Shown here piece after piece: positions 8,743 to 18,578 of a stretch of 64,000 nucleotides of DNA. The position numbers and the translations under genes were made by a program. The stretch is taken from contig JAJFIX010000037.1 in assembly GCA_021774575.1 (NCBI GenBank), forward strand, positions 1-64,000, read 5' to 3'. The stretch's first letter is position 1. Every line of letters starts with the position of its first letter. The notes beneath the pieces are model-generated. The model made no database searches. It saw only the letters and a program-made list of their open reading frames with translations, and was not told where the DNA came from. The stretch comes from Alphaproteobacteria bacterium (GTDB taxonomy: Bacteria > Pseudomonadota > Alphaproteobacteria > UBA6615).

Positions 8743-8818
8743 AATGTCTGTGCTCGATGTCTTTGCTAGTTTGGCCACAATATGGCAGTTTTTAGCCATA
8801 TTAAGCACTTACAGCCAG
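8743..8818. repeat. Dispersed repeat, copy C (upstream part)
   Basis: AATGTCTGTGCTCGATGTCT followed after a variable middle by CTTACAGCCA. It aligns with the upstream halves of copies A and B (ATGTCTGTGCCCCATGTCTG and TGTGTCTGTGCTCCATGTCTG, each ending in CTTACAGC). The CCCCTAGGGGAT core is not obvious here. It marks the end of the MarR module and lies in a gene-free gap (8586-8936). Confidence 0.55.
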
Positions 8819-8936
8819 TAATAGCCGAGGGTGGTCGCGTTGAAGCCGATCCCAGAACGTTCTCGTAGGCAGGACCCCAGAGATCGGTGACGATTGGAGC
8901 AACTTTGACCGTCGGGTAATTGCTCGCATTTACCTG

Positions 8937-10262
8937 TTAATCGGGTTTGGTTCCAATGGCACAATGGGCGGGATGCATCATGTAATAAGTTCCGTCGGCC
9001 ACCGCCGTCTCCTTAGCTGCCCGCCAGGCGGCCTGCTCATCGTCGTTGAGGCGCGATAAGGCAATCGGCTCAAAATAGTCCTGATGTGCAGCGCCGCCAA
9101 AAAATGTCGGGTAAGCAATAACGGGGTCCAGACTGGATTGCTGCATGCGTGACATCAAACTAGCGTCTGCGCAACCGCGACTCCCGACCTGGCGGATTGG
9201 TTGGTCTGCCTTCTCCTTGATCCGCGTATCGACCGGTAGGTTCCAAAACACATTCATGTCACAGGCCCGGACCTTGATTGCTACGCGTCCGCCGGGTTTC
9301 ACCACCCTGACCATCTCGCGAATTGCCATGTCGGAGTCGCATTCCTCTATCAAGGTCACAGACAGAACCTAGTCAAAGGAATTGTCGTCATAAGGCAGAG
9401 TTTCGGCATTGCCGATCTCAAACGTAATGGCATCGGCAAGTCCTTCGGTAAGGCCCAACGCTCGTGCCTCGCGCAGCAGGAAGGGATTAAGGTCTAGGGC
9501 GGTAATCGGTCTTGCGCATAGTTCTTCGCGTGCCAACCAGCGGGCAATTACACCACTGCCGCAGCCAACTTCCAACAACCGGTCCGTCGGCTGCGCTCGT
9601 GCATCAAGCAGCATACTCCTCAGAGCCCGAATGGAGTTGACGTCGCTGCCCCGGTCTTCGAGAACGGCCACCATCCCTAGATGCGGTCCACCCAGGCGCA
9701 CGACGGTGAATTCCGCCCGGAGATTGTAAATTACCGGGTCCCACTGCGACGGTGCTAGACCAGCCGGAAACAACACTATCACTGGCCCGCGCCCCGTTAT
9801 CTCATACGAAATTCCAGCGACCGTTCCCTCTCGAAACGAGGCGGATAGTCTTGTTGCTGGCCGTGCTAGATCTTGACGTTGCATGAATGTACACATTGAT
9901 TGCGCGACAACATCAGCATGATCGGCGGCCATGTCCGTCCAAACGGCTGTTGGATAGTCACCGAACTCAACAATTTCGGCGCCTGAGAGGGCCGGTCTCG
10001 CCCGTCGCATCGCATCGCCGCCTAAGCCGCCATCGCCGGAAAATGCCAGCAGCCGGTCGGATATTGAAGGGAGCACGTCGAGTGGGAACCGTGAAGCGTT
10101 TAATAGCGTCAACGAAGAGACCGTTTCCACATTGGTTGCAATGTATTCGCCAAGCTCCATCGGCGCTGACGCGGCCAAATGCGCGGCGTCAATTTGCAGA
10201 TGACTCATAACCTTGCTGATCCGTTGCGCGACGGTCGCTCTAGACTGGTCATCCTTGCCCAA
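8937..10262 (-). pseudogene. Hydrolase-like/SAM methyltransferase fusion with in-frame UAG
   Basis: Two track ORFs (9369-10262 and 8937-9359) are one frame interrupted by a single TAG at 9369-9371: the protein reads NSFD, stop, VLSVTLIEECD. Joined, it is about 440 residues. The N-terminal part resembles an alpha/beta-hydrolase scaffold (LLAFSGDGGLGGDA, then VIVLFPAGLAPSQWDP) without a clear catalytic triad. From about residue 225 there is a class I methyltransferase: LLEVGCGSGVIARWLA (motif I), ITALDLNP (motif II), NAETLPYDDNSFD, then VVKPGGRVAIKV after the stop. The stop removes the strands after motif IV, so the short product is probably inactive. A recent nonsense mutation is the simplest reading. 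Confidence 0.75.
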
Positions 10263-10373
10263 GTCCGTCCCTCATTATCGCCATCAGATTTGTTGAAGTA
10301 TGACATAGGATCTTTGATCACTGAAGCCAGCTTAGACATATTTTAGCAATCATCGCTGAGTGCCACCCGCCGA

Positions 10374-10396
10374 GTCCGCTTGGGTCAGATGCGGAC
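10374..10396. repeat. REP-like hairpin
   Basis: GTCCGC (10374-10379) and GCGGAC (10391-10396) form a short inverted repeat, like the hairpins at 5674 and 18579. It lies about 70 nt before dispersed repeat copy A. Confidence 0.45.
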
Positions 10397-10465
10397 GTTC
10401 TGAGCGCCCCAAGTTGCGGCTGCTGTTTGGGCGCAGCCATTCAGCCGAGAACCGGTAAGGTGCAA

Positions 10466-10581
10466 GCTATATGTCTGTGCCCCATGTCTGTGTTAATTCT
10501 GCAAATATTTGGCAGTATTCAGCATTTTAAGGACTTACAGCTATGCTAGGATTGCCTCCCCTAGGGGATATTAGTTTTTAG
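10466..10581. repeat. Dispersed att-like repeat, copy A
   Basis: Runs from GCTATATGTCTGTGCCCCAT through GTTAATTCTGCAAA and CTTACAGC to the core CTCCCCTAGGGGAT and a TTAGTTTTTAG tail. Copy B at 23250 matches closely over both halves. The core touches the stop codon of the integrase stub on the minus strand, the arrangement expected of an attachment site next to an int gene. Confidence 0.65.
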
Positions 10582-10799
10582 TTGGTTTTGAATTTTTAGT
10601 CGTTCTGTTATTGTTCTGTCTGGCGGCGAAGGCGTTGCGGGAGGCGTCTTTGTTGAGGACGACATAGGCGGCGATGACGCTTGATCCGGGGCGACGTCCA
10701 GAGATGGGGTGGATGTTGCCACCGCCGGTGGAAACTTCGGTGATGGCTGTGCGGCGGTAATCGTGGAAGGCCTTGTTTGCTATGCCGGGGCGGTCATGC
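10571..10799 (-). pseudogene. Tyrosine recombinase (integrase) C-terminal stub
   Basis: The frame contains AFHDYRRTAI, matching the HxxR box of phage-type integrases (HDLRRTA), and further on IAAYVVLNKDASRNAF, where the Tyr sits at the position of the nucleophile. The GH that normally precedes it is replaced (SGRRPGSS). Everything before PGIANKA is missing: the track ORF extends into the kinase gene, but that part is a shadow. It is a fusion point or deletion scar, too short to act. Its stop codon overlaps repeat copy A. Confidence 0.6.
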
Positions 10800-13700
10800 T
10801 CAGATAACTTCGTTGGCGAGCTCGGCGCGGACTCTTTCAAGTAACTCTGCCTTTCGATATGGCTTTTTAACAATCATCGGACCGGTCTCGAGTTGAAATT
10901 CATGTTCAATGGTGTTTTCCGCATAGCCAGAGGTGTAAATAACCTTGATGCCAGGCTGCAAACGATTGGCCTCCTTGGCGATCTCAAAGCCGTTCATTCC
11001 ACCAGGTAACACGATATCGGTGAACACAAGGTTGAAGGACCGGCCGCTCGCGAGTTGTTTGATTGCCTCGTCGCCATCTCTCGCTTCAACAACGGCATAG
11101 CCTTGATCACGAAGAAGGGTTGCAGGAAGCTCCCGTAAATCTGCGTCATCCTCAACAATGAGTATACATCCCGACCCATGGTCAGAATCGCCGTCGTCGT
11201 TCCTCGGGTCATTTTTGAGGGCAGGGTTCAAGGATCGCGGCAAATAAAGTTCAAACGTCGTCCCCACCCCCACATCGCTGCTAATCGTGACATGACCTTT
11301 GGATTGTTTTACAAACCCATAAACCATGCTCAGGCCTAGGCCGGTGCCCTCGCCAATATCCTTGGTCGTGAAGAACGGCTCAAAGACCTTGTCCAAGTTT
11401 TCGGGCGACACGCCGCTGCCTGTGTCAGTTACTGTGATCAGGATATAGTCCCCTGGCGGAGTTTTTTCCCGCCCTCCATTTCGGGCCTCACCCAAGGTGA
11501 TGTTGGCGGCTTCGATTGCCAGAGATCCGCCATCAGGCATGGCGTCACGAGCATTGATTGCCAGGTTTACCAAGGCGTGTTCGAGCTGGGGTGGATCGAC
11601 ATACGCCAACCATAGGTCTGGCGTGACCTCAATCCGCAGGTCAATCGTTTCGCCCAGGGTGCTATCAATCATTTTGCCAAAGTTGAGCATGAGATCGCCG
11701 ATTTCCGTTGGCTGTGGCGACAGAATCTGTTTGCGTGAAAAAGCCAGCAGTCTTTCGGTCAAGTTTGCGCCCCTATCTACCGCCTTAGTGATCGCCTTGA
11801 CGCTATGCTGCGCTCTCTCATTCTCCATGACCGATGGCCCTAACAATTCGGCGTTGCCAATCATGATTCCCAGGAGGTTGTTGAACTCGTGAGCGACACC
11901 GGCGGTAAGTTGGCCGACTGCCTCCATTTTTTGTGCTTGGCGGAGCTGCCCTTCGGCGGCTCGCAATTGGGTCACATCGCTACTAATTGTACCCACGCCA
12001 AGAATTTCTCCGGTTTCCGCTGACACGGGAAATTTTGCGACCTTAAGCTTGTGGATCCGGCCATCGGCGAGTTCTGTTTCCATCTCCTGGTGTATTGTTG
12101 AGTTGGTCGCCAATGCTTCCTTATCTAACGCATGAACGACATCGGCCATTTCCTTCGGAAATATGTCCCAGTCGGTTTCACCGTGCCAGGCGCCGTCGCC
12201 TTTTGCGTGCCATTCTTCAAAGGTCTTGTTGGCGAGTAGGAGCTTGCCGTCGGGGTCCTTCAGTATGATGAGGTCCGGCGAGTTGTTTATTATTGCGCTC
12301 AGACGTGCCTCACTTTTTTTGAGGTTTTCTCCCTCCTGTCTCCGGTCCGTCACATCATTAACAACGGAGCCCACCCCTAAAATCTTTCCATTCTCTCCCC
12401 GGACTGGAAATTTGGTAAACTCCACGACGTGATGCAAACCATCGCCATATGGAAGTTCTATCTCATCTTGCAGCGCGGATTCGCTCGAAAGCACCTGCCT
12501 GTCATAGACGCGAACGGCATCGGCCCGATCCTTGGGCATGAATTCGTAGTCGGTTTTTCCAAACCAATTTCCTGGTTTTACTCCATACCATTCCTCAAAA
12601 GTTCGATTGGCGAGGATCAGTCGGCCATCCAGATCTTTCAGGACGATCAGCGATGGCGAGTGATTGATAACGGCCCGCAAACGGCCCTCGCTTTGGGCGA
12701 GCGCATCCGCAGTGAATTTGCGTTCGGTAATGTTCTCGACCATTCCAATGCCATATTGCACAGTGCCATCTTGGTTTCGCACCTTACTGATTGAAACCTT
12801 TGCCCAAACGATATCCCCGTTTTTTGTGATGAACCGTTTTTCCCAAAGGCTGGGACTAGCCGAATTTCGCGATGACTTGTCTCTAATTGCGATAGCGGTT
12901 TTATTGTCGTCAGGGTGTGTGACGCTTGCCAATCCAAGTTCCACTAATTCTTTTTCGGTATATCCAAGCATTTGGCAAAAAGATTGATTGGCCGCAATAA
13001 TTTTGCGGTCCGGCGTGCTAAGTACGATTCCCACTAGCCCGTCTTCGAAAACCCTTCTGTATAATTGTTCGCTTTCGTGAATTGCCGTCTCGGCCTCCAG
13101 GCGTTTGGTGATATCCACGACATTGGCGACAAAAAGCGCGGGCATTTCGTCTTGCATGAGCTGCAAGTGAACTTCGACATTATAAGTTGATCCATCTTTA
13201 CGATGATGTACGTTTTCGAAAACCAATTGATTTAGTGTACGCTCACGTAGCGGTTTTACGAGGTCAGTGAACATCTGATCTGTGAATTCGGGATTGATAT
13301 CTACGGGCCTTAGCTCTTTCAGTTCGTCGAGAGTGTATCCAAGGTTAACCCTTGCTCCGTGGTTGACCTGGACGAACTTCAAAGATTTGGCATCAAACAT
13401 GTAAAGCTCAGTCAGTGATTGCTCGACAATCCGTCCAAGTCGGGTATTCGCGCCTTCCATCTCCTTTTGTTCAGAAATATCGCGAATAGAGCCCGCCATT
13501 CGCAGTGGCTGACTGTCGTCGTCCCAAATTGCCTGACCCTTGGCGCTGACCCAAACATAGCTGCCGTCTTTGTGACGCAGCCGATATTCCAGGTTGTACG
13601 GAACACGATTCTCTAGGTGGGCGCGTGAGGCGGTCTCGGCGCGTTCCTTATCGTCAGGGTGCAACGCATCGATGAAGGTTTCAAGAACGTTTGTAAGTTC

Positions 13701-15119
13701 ATTGTCCTTGTATCCCAAAATGGCTTTCCAGCGCGGCGACAGGTAATCCTCGCCAGTATGCACATTCCAGTCCCACAAACCTTCGCCCGAGCCCGACACC
13801 GCAAACTCATATTGCTCTTTACTCCGTGCCAATTCATCTACAGCCCGTTTGCGGTCGGTGATGTCTTGTATCATCCCAATGCCGTAGAGAGGTGAGCCGC
13901 CCTTTCCTAGTATTTGGCTAACAGTAGAACTTGCCCATACGATTTCGCCTGTTTTCTTGATGTAACGTTTTTCTAGGACACCTTGGTTGACGGTACCCGA
14001 AAACACCTTCGTCGCGCGATCTAGGCTAGTGTCGCGATCATCGGTATGAGTAATGTCATTGAAGGTAAGCTCCTTTAACTCGTTCTCCGAGTACCCAAGC
14101 ATCTCGCAGAACAAGCCGTTGGCTGCAATTATCCGACGGTTCGGGTTCGTTAACACCATTCCCAGAGGCCCATCTTCAAAGATCCGCCGAAATCTCTGTT
14201 CGCTGTTGTTAAGCATTCTGTTTAGACGAATTAACGAGTAATGCCGCCATAACCCGGCCATGGCAAGCAACGCACCAAACAAGACGATTGATGTCAGGGT
14301 TACCTTCCGAACTGTCCAGAATGGGGGCGCTTGTCCAAACCAAGTCACGTAGAGTTCTTGGTAGTCAGAGGATGCGTTGAAGTCACGAACTGTTCTGTCC
14401 AAAACCGCAAATAGTTCAATATTGTCTTTTCGAATTGCCATGCCGCGTATGATTTCGACCAGAGGCCGACCGACTACTGCAAAGCGGTCTGACACTCCGG
14501 CATCACGGGCAATTTTCCAAAAAACCGGCTCTGGATATGCCAGCACGTCAATTTCTCCCGATAACAACCCAACCAGCGCACCGGCGGCGTCGGGAAAAAT
14601 AGTAAGGTCGATACCATCGCGGTTCGCGAGAATAGTGCTTGCCGCGTTCCCGAGAACAGCGCCAAAACCGTAAGTCGAAAAGCCCTGATCGTTCTCCGAT
14701 ATATCCGACTGATTTCTGACGAAATAGGAAATACTGAAGGTCTCGAGCGGCACTGTAAACGAGAGCGTTTCCCGACGGGGTTCGGTTATACCAAAGCTTG
14801 GTATTACGTCAATGCTGCCATTTTCCAGCGCCAAACGCATAAGCTCGCCATTTTCAAAAAATTTGTATTTGACCGTAAGCCCAGCCCTGTCCGCGACGTT
14901 GTTCATGACGTCGATCGCGTAGCCAAGGGGCTGACCATCTACATTCACGCTATAGTAAGGCGGAAAATTTACGTGCGTACCGACGACAATCTCTTGCGCA
15001 TCCTGGGCTAGCGCACTCAGCGACCAAATGTGGCCGATTGCGAGTAGTGAAAATACGGAGGCAACGAAGGGAGTAAGCAACCCAAACGATACACCGCCTC
15101 GAGATCTAGACACCTTCAT
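10800..15119 (-). CDS. Hybrid sensor histidine kinase with periplasmic SBP domain and six PAS domains
   Basis: Very large two-component sensor, about 1,439 residues. Order: signal/TM segment; SBP_bac_3 amino-acid-binding-like domain (about 40-265, starting EIVVGTHVNFPPYYS); TM segment (VTLTSIVLFGALLAMAGLW); six PAS domains beginning near 310, 436, 560, 686, 810 and 936; HisKA with phospho-His in GVAHEFNNLL (about 1076); HATPase with NLAINARDAMPDGG and DTGSGVS, then GEGTGLGLSM; C-terminal receiver (about 1315-1436) with IVEDD, phosphoacceptor in FTDIVLPG, TSGY and KKPY. PAS1 resembles PAS4 and PAS5 resembles PAS6, so the array grew by internal duplication. Start at 15119 is preferred over 15185 because GGAG precedes it and a signal sequence follows at once. 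Its partner regulator is not next to it. Confidence 0.92.
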   Translation of the reverse strand: MKVSRSRGGVSFGLLTPFVASVFSLLAIGHIWSLSALAQDAQEIVVGTHVNFPPYYSVNVDGQPLGYAIDVMNNVADRAGLTVKYKFFENGELMRLALENGSIDVIPSFGITEPRRETLSFTVPLETFSISYFVRNQSDISENDQGFSTYGFGAVLGNAASTILANRDGIDLTIFPDAAGALVGLLSGEIDVLAYPEPVFWKIARDAGVSDRFAVVGRPLVEIIRGMAIRKDNIELFAVLDRTVRDFNASSDYQELYVTWFGQAPPFWTVRKVTLTSIVLFGALLAMAGLWRHYSLIRLNRMLNNSEQRFRRIFEDGPLGMVLTNPNRRIIAANGLFCEMLGYSENELKELTFNDITHTDDRDTSLDRATKVFSGTVNQGVLEKRYIKKTGEIVWASSTVSQILGKGGSPLYGIGMIQDITDRKRAVDELARSKEQYEFAVSGSGEGLWDWNVHTGEDYLSPRWKAILGYKDNELTNVLETFIDALHPDDKERAETASRAHLENRVPYNLEYRLRHKDGSYVWVSAKGQAIWDDDSQPLRMAGSIRDISEQKEMEGANTRLGRIVEQSLTELYMFDAKSLKFVQVNHGARVNLGYTLDELKELRPVDINPEFTDQMFTDLVKPLRERTLNQLVFENVHHRKDGSTYNVEVHLQLMQDEMPALFVANVVDITKRLEAETAIHESEQLYRRVFEDGLVGIVLSTPDRKIIAANQSFCQMLGYTEKELVELGLASVTHPDDNKTAIAIRDKSSRNSASPSLWEKRFITKNGDIVWAKVSISKVRNQDGTVQYGIGMVENITERKFTADALAQSEGRLRAVINHSPSLIVLKDLDGRLILANRTFEEWYGVKPGNWFGKTDYEFMPKDRADAVRVYDRQVLSSESALQDEIELPYGDGLHHVVEFTKFPVRGENGKILGVGSVVNDVTDRRQEGENLKKSEARLSAIINNSPDLIILKDPDGKLLLANKTFEEWHAKGDGAWHGETDWDIFPKEMADVVHALDKEALATNSTIHQEMETELADGRIHKLKVAKFPVSAETGEILGVGTISSDVTQLRAAEGQLRQAQKMEAVGQLTAGVAHEFNNLLGIMIGNAELLGPSVMENERAQHSVKAITKAVDRGANLTERLLAFSRKQILSPQPTEIGDLMLNFGKMIDSTLGETIDLRIEVTPDLWLAYVDPPQLEHALVNLAINARDAMPDGGSLAIEAANITLGEARNGGREKTPPGDYILITVTDTGSGVSPENLDKVFEPFFTTKDIGEGTGLGLSMVYGFVKQSKGHVTISSDVGVGTTFELYLPRSLNPALKNDPRNDDGDSDHGSGCILIVEDDADLRELPATLLRDQGYAVVEARDGDEAIKQLASGRSFNLVFTDIVLPGGMNGFEIAKEANRLQPGIKVIYTSGYAENTIEHEFQLETGPMIVKKPYRKAELLERVRAELANEVI

Positions 15120-15400
15120 GATCAGCGCTCTCCGAACCGCTTGGTGGTCGTCTATAAGTGCTGAGTAACCCGAATAACCTAACATCGTAGCTTTACGATA
15201 CCACTATTTGCTTTGATATAGATCAGTCACTTGACCGGTAGTTTGATGAAAAAGGGGGGGGAAGTGGCGGACACAAAATTATAGGTAATCGCGCGATTGA
15301 CGGAACGTTCGTGATCGAGGTTAAACTGATATTGCCCCTAGTTCTGTGCCTTTGTTTTCGCAATGTCTTGTCATCAACGGTCACTAAAGGGTGTTGTTTT

Positions 15401-15484
15401 TGTGCCAACTCTGCAAAACCCAGCCAATTTATGGGCCTAATGCCAAGTAGAAATCTCCTCCCATAGGGGATACCAGGTTTTAGT
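15401..15484. repeat. Dispersed att-like repeat, copy D
   Basis: GTGCCAACTCTGCAAAACCC resembles the AATTCTGCAAA part of copies A and B, and the end CTCCTCCCATAGGGGATACC with AGGTTTTAG is the core. As in copy A, the core touches the stop codon of the next minus-strand gene (15480). The rest of 15120-15400 holds the kinase promoter region and nothing else I recognise. Confidence 0.5.
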
Positions 15485-15917
15485 CGCTGGTCCGACCGGC
15501 AGGTCTTTCATTTATATCAGCGCGGGACGGACCAGCTGTCATTCGTTTTAGATCGCGCAAGATCGAGCGCCCCAACAGGGCGTCAATCATATCGTCGTCC
15601 TCTGCCCAGCATTGCCACTCGACGAACATGGATATCTTTCCGTGCACACCGGCAAGGCTAACGGCCGGTGTCGCGGCGAGAGTTCGGTCTGCGGCCAGGG
15701 CGGCGGCGAGCAAGGCACGGAACGCGGCATTCTCGGGGCCGCGATAGGTATCGAGAAGGCTTGCGAGGGTCCGCGCGTGGAGATACGCCGCATAGCCGGG
15801 GTCGTGATCGGCTGTCGCCTGTCCACTGACCGCTAGGCCGGACCCGCCGGCCAACGCCGCGGCACCAATGCCCGCCAATACGCGTCTGCGATTAGCAATA
15901 AGAATTGGGTTGCTCAT
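15480..15917 (-). CDS. Small exported protein with Tat-type signal
   Basis: About 145 residues. The start at 15917 is set by GGAGG 8 nt upstream; the track ORF begins further out. NRRRVLAGIGAAALAGGSGLAVSGQATA looks like a twin-arginine signal peptide. The mature part is Ala-rich, mostly helical (YLHARTLASLLDTYRGPENAAFRALLAAALAA), with no Cys cluster or known catalytic motif. Function not recognised. It is divergent from the XRE regulator at 16171, which may control it, and its 3' end abuts repeat copy D. Confidence 0.65.
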   Translation of the reverse strand: MSNPILIANRRRVLAGIGAAALAGGSGLAVSGQATADHDPGYAAYLHARTLASLLDTYRGPENAAFRALLAAALAADRTLAATPAVSLAGVHGKISMFVEWQCWAEDDDMIDALLGRSILRDLKRMTAGPSRADINERPAGRTSD

Positions 15918-16170
15918 ATCGACGGCCTCCGAGGTTATTTGGGCGTTCATGGCACGGCGCTGCTTTTTCCTGCCCGGTACTTGGTATAGGCGCGCGTTCG
16001 ATCTCACGCTTACGCTCCGGCCGGAGTCTCTGCTGCGCCTAGGGGTTCCAGTTTTTTTCCGTAGATATTTCGGATAATTTCATAAAAATCGTATCAATAA
16101 TACGCATGTCACATAAAAAATCGTATTTCTATCCCTGTTTTATTAATTTATCCGAAGCCATGCTCCGGGT

Positions 16171-16500
16171 ATGAGTACAGCAGCAACATTCGGCCACAAG
16201 GTGAGGGCCATACGCAAGCATAGGGGCCACACCCAAGAGAAATTGGCTCAGCTGACGGACAGGTCGGTTGACGCGGTATCGCAGATTGAGCGTGGCATAA
16301 ATTTGCCGAGCTTCGAGACGCTCGACCGGTTGAGCGCGGCGCTGAACACGCCGGTTCGAGAGTTCTTCGACGATGACGAGGCAGCCGACGTCGAGCAAAC
16401 GGAATTGCTCGCCGTGGCAAATGCGCTGCTCAGGGACTATCCTCTTAAGGATCTGCGCGTAGCAGTGCGGCAACTTAAGGCTCTCGGCGAGAGGGCATAG
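16171..16500 (+). CDS. XRE-family transcriptional regulator
   Basis: Helix-turn-helix protein of 109 residues. The HTH spans about 8-62: FGHKVRAIRKHRGHTQEKLAQLTDRSVDAVSQIERGINLPSFETLDRLSAAL. The remaining C-terminal half is acidic, then Leu- and Arg-rich (VAVRQLKAL), perhaps for dimerisation. It is transcribed away from the Tat-signal gene across an AT-rich 250-nt gap. The arrangement repeat core, minus-strand small gene, divergent XRE gene recurs at 23.4-24.0 kb. Confidence 0.85.
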   Translation: MSTAATFGHKVRAIRKHRGHTQEKLAQLTDRSVDAVSQIERGINLPSFETLDRLSAALNTPVREFFDDDEAADVEQTELLAVANALLRDYPLKDLRVAVRQLKALGERA

Positions 16501-16567
16501 GCGAGCCGGAGTTCATTTCAGGCGAACCGTTGCGCCGACAAACAGATTTGCTATGCTTGAAGCTCGT

Positions 16568-16927
16568 TTAGCCAAACGGTAGCTGTTTGCGGTGACTGAA
16601 TAAGATCACTGAGGAAAGAAGGCCGAGAATAAGGGCCGGGACAGGAGACGGGCCCAGAACTGTCAGGTGTGCGATAACGGCGCCAATCATTGTGCAGACT
16701 AGCAGTCCGGCACCCAGGATCTGTACGCCGGGGACGAACAGCAGCACAGCCGCACTAATCTCGATCAGACCTGTAATGTAGCGAAACCACTGTCCTAGGC
16801 CAACGATCTCGAATGTGTCGACCATAGTTTCGACGCCAGCCAGCTTTGCCAAACCGGCCACCAGAAAGGCTAATCCTACGAGTATCTTGATTCCCAGAAG
16901 TCCGTATTTATTGAGTTTGGTTATCAT
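16568..16927 (-). CDS. DoxX-family membrane protein
   Basis: Integral membrane protein of 119 residues with four hydrophobic helices, beginning with YGLLGIKILVGLAFLVAGLAKLAG, the typical DoxX opening (GL.F...G..Kl.g). Further segments are FRYITGLIEISAAVLLFVPGV, ILGAGLLVCTMIGAVIAHL and PALILGLLSSVILF. DoxX proteins are linked to quinone or thiol redox processes, but the specific role here is unknown. It stands alone, convergent with the XRE gene. Confidence 0.8.
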   Translation of the reverse strand: MITKLNKYGLLGIKILVGLAFLVAGLAKLAGVETMVDTFEIVGLGQWFRYITGLIEISAAVLLFVPGVQILGAGLLVCTMIGAVIAHLTVLGPSPVPALILGLLSSVILFSHRKQLPFG

Positions 16928-17016
16928 TTGCCGTTCGTTCCTTCTCCCTGTGTCGCAGGTCGCTCATCAATTAAGCGGGCTATTCGCCGACGGCGTAGCA
17001 GAGCGACACATTAAAC

Positions 17017-17066
17017 TTCGATGTGTTGGCTCGGGCAGCCATTCGATGTGTTGGCTCGGGCAACCA
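17017..17066. repeat. 25-bp tandem duplication
   Basis: TTCGATGTGTTGGCTCGGGC plus AGCCA (17017-17041) is followed at once by a copy differing in one base (AACCA, 17042-17066). It is intergenic, upstream of the DoxX gene; probably replication slippage. Confidence 0.8.
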
Positions 17067-17218
17067 ATGGTACACCAATCAAAAACAAGCAGCCACCCTA
17101 GAGAAAGGGCGGCCACCAATTGAAGGATTTGCACTCTCGGTAAACATTTGCGGTAAAGAATCCGCTCGCGCTGGCGGCGCCCCAAATTGCGCTTTGTGGC
17201 GATATCACAGATCGACCC

Positions 17219-18292
17219 TCAACCTTTCGCGCACCCCCAACTGGTGGAGTTATAACTTCGGCCGGTCGGCAGGCTGTTGGGGACACGGTCCAAGGGTGCG
17301 TCTTGTAGGACGCCGCCGTTCATATAGCCTTCCCGGCCTTCGGCCGTGCGCACTTTAATCCAGCCGGTCATCGAGGGGTCCCCTTCGATAACTTGCACGC
17401 GGTCGTTTAACGTGACCACGTCCACCCGCCTGGCGCCGAGATAAACCGGCGCATGCACGACACTCACATTGGCGGCTTTGACATAATAAATTTGACCTCG
17501 CGTGTAGTCGAAGGGATCAGGGAGCCGGTATGAACAAGATAAACGACCCCGTCTTCCACAGTCCGACGCTGCGTCGACCTCGTTACATCGGGAGAGTGCG
17601 GTAAAGAAAATTTGATCCCCGAGGGCGCGCAGAACCTCTCTGGTAATATGTATTGTCTCTTCTTGCGCGCGCATTCTAGTTTCGTTTGTTTCGATGTCTC
17701 GTGCCAGAGATTGGCAGCGGCCTCGGTTCTCCGTTGCTTCGTCAAACCGACATCTGAGTTGCCGCGACGCCCGCACAGCTTCCAGTCGTTGGTCGTTGAT
17801 CATGCCAAGGGCGCCGTACATTTCAGCGAATGCCTCCAAACTGCGTTCGGCGCGGCGAGCGGCCTCCTCCCAAGCCTGAAACCCTCTCATAAGGTCGCGA
17901 AATTCGGTATAGTCGGCGCCGCCGGCATCGCGTACGGCATTCAAGGACGCACGCAATATCGCGGCATGATCGGTATAAAGGTCCAGCGTGATCTGCCAGG
18001 CATGGCCTATCGAATCGCCCCATGAAGACTCATATCGCGTCGAATAATCTACGCCGTTTCGCCGGAACACATGCGCAATGGTCACGCGTGCGTTATTCGC
18101 GTAATAAGCCGCGTCCAGGTCCGATTTTCGCGTCTCGACGTGCTCGATTTTATCGCTCAAAAACCATATCGCCGACCACTGCGTGATCTCCGCGCCCGCC
18201 GGCGGCACCTGGGGACCGAAGAAGATGCAGATCGTCAGCACCAATGTCCGGCACATTTTTATGGAATATTTCGTCTGTCGGTTCACCACCAT
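17219..18292 (-). CDS. Secreted SH3-domain protein
   Basis: About 357 residues from the first Met; a start at 18256 (MCRTLVLTICIFFGPQVPPAGA) would give a cleaner signal peptide. The middle is helical and Arg/Glu-rich, with paired Cys (LRCRFDEATENRGRCQ, SRCNEVDAASDCGRRGRLSC). The C-terminus is a bacterial SH3 (SH3b) fold: YYVKAANVSVVHAPVYLGARRVDVVTLNDRVQVIEGDPSMTGWIKVRTAEGREGYMNGGVL. SH3b domains often bind cell-wall or envelope ligands; the helical part is unassigned. No operon partner. Confidence 0.65.
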   Translation of the reverse strand: MVVNRQTKYSIKMCRTLVLTICIFFGPQVPPAGAEITQWSAIWFLSDKIEHVETRKSDLDAAYYANNARVTIAHVFRRNGVDYSTRYESSWGDSIGHAWQITLDLYTDHAAILRASLNAVRDAGGADYTEFRDLMRGFQAWEEAARRAERSLEAFAEMYGALGMINDQRLEAVRASRQLRCRFDEATENRGRCQSLARDIETNETRMRAQEETIHITREVLRALGDQIFFTALSRCNEVDAASDCGRRGRLSCSYRLPDPFDYTRGQIYYVKAANVSVVHAPVYLGARRVDVVTLNDRVQVIEGDPSMTGWIKVRTAEGREGYMNGGVLQDAPLDRVPNSLPTGRSYNSTSWGCAKG

Positions 18293-18578
18293 TGCAAGGC
18301 TCCCAACCGTCCAAATACCCGATCCTTCAATACGGACAGATACTAATTCTCAAGGTGTCGCGAAGGCAAGATGGCTGACGCTGCCACATTATCTGAACCA
18401 GTTTGATGATGTTGGCTTTCCACACGCACAATCTCAGTTTCAGACCTGATCGATAGCCGCCCGACATCATTTGTCACTCGATATGGTTATGCGCCAGAAT
18501 TCTGGGGGGCAAAAATGCATAGATATTAAATTTCCCATACTAAGCAATTTGGACAAAACCGTTAAGTCGCGACGAAGT

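Noticed and set aside
9369-9371. Pyrrolysine or programmed UAG readthrough
   Set aside because: No pyl genes or stem-loop context seen, and the methyltransferase is not of the methylamine type; a nonsense mutation is simpler.
10571-10873. Complete small integrase gene
   Set aside because: Only the HxxR-to-Tyr end is present and the first part of the frame is antisense-type overlap with the kinase 3' end.
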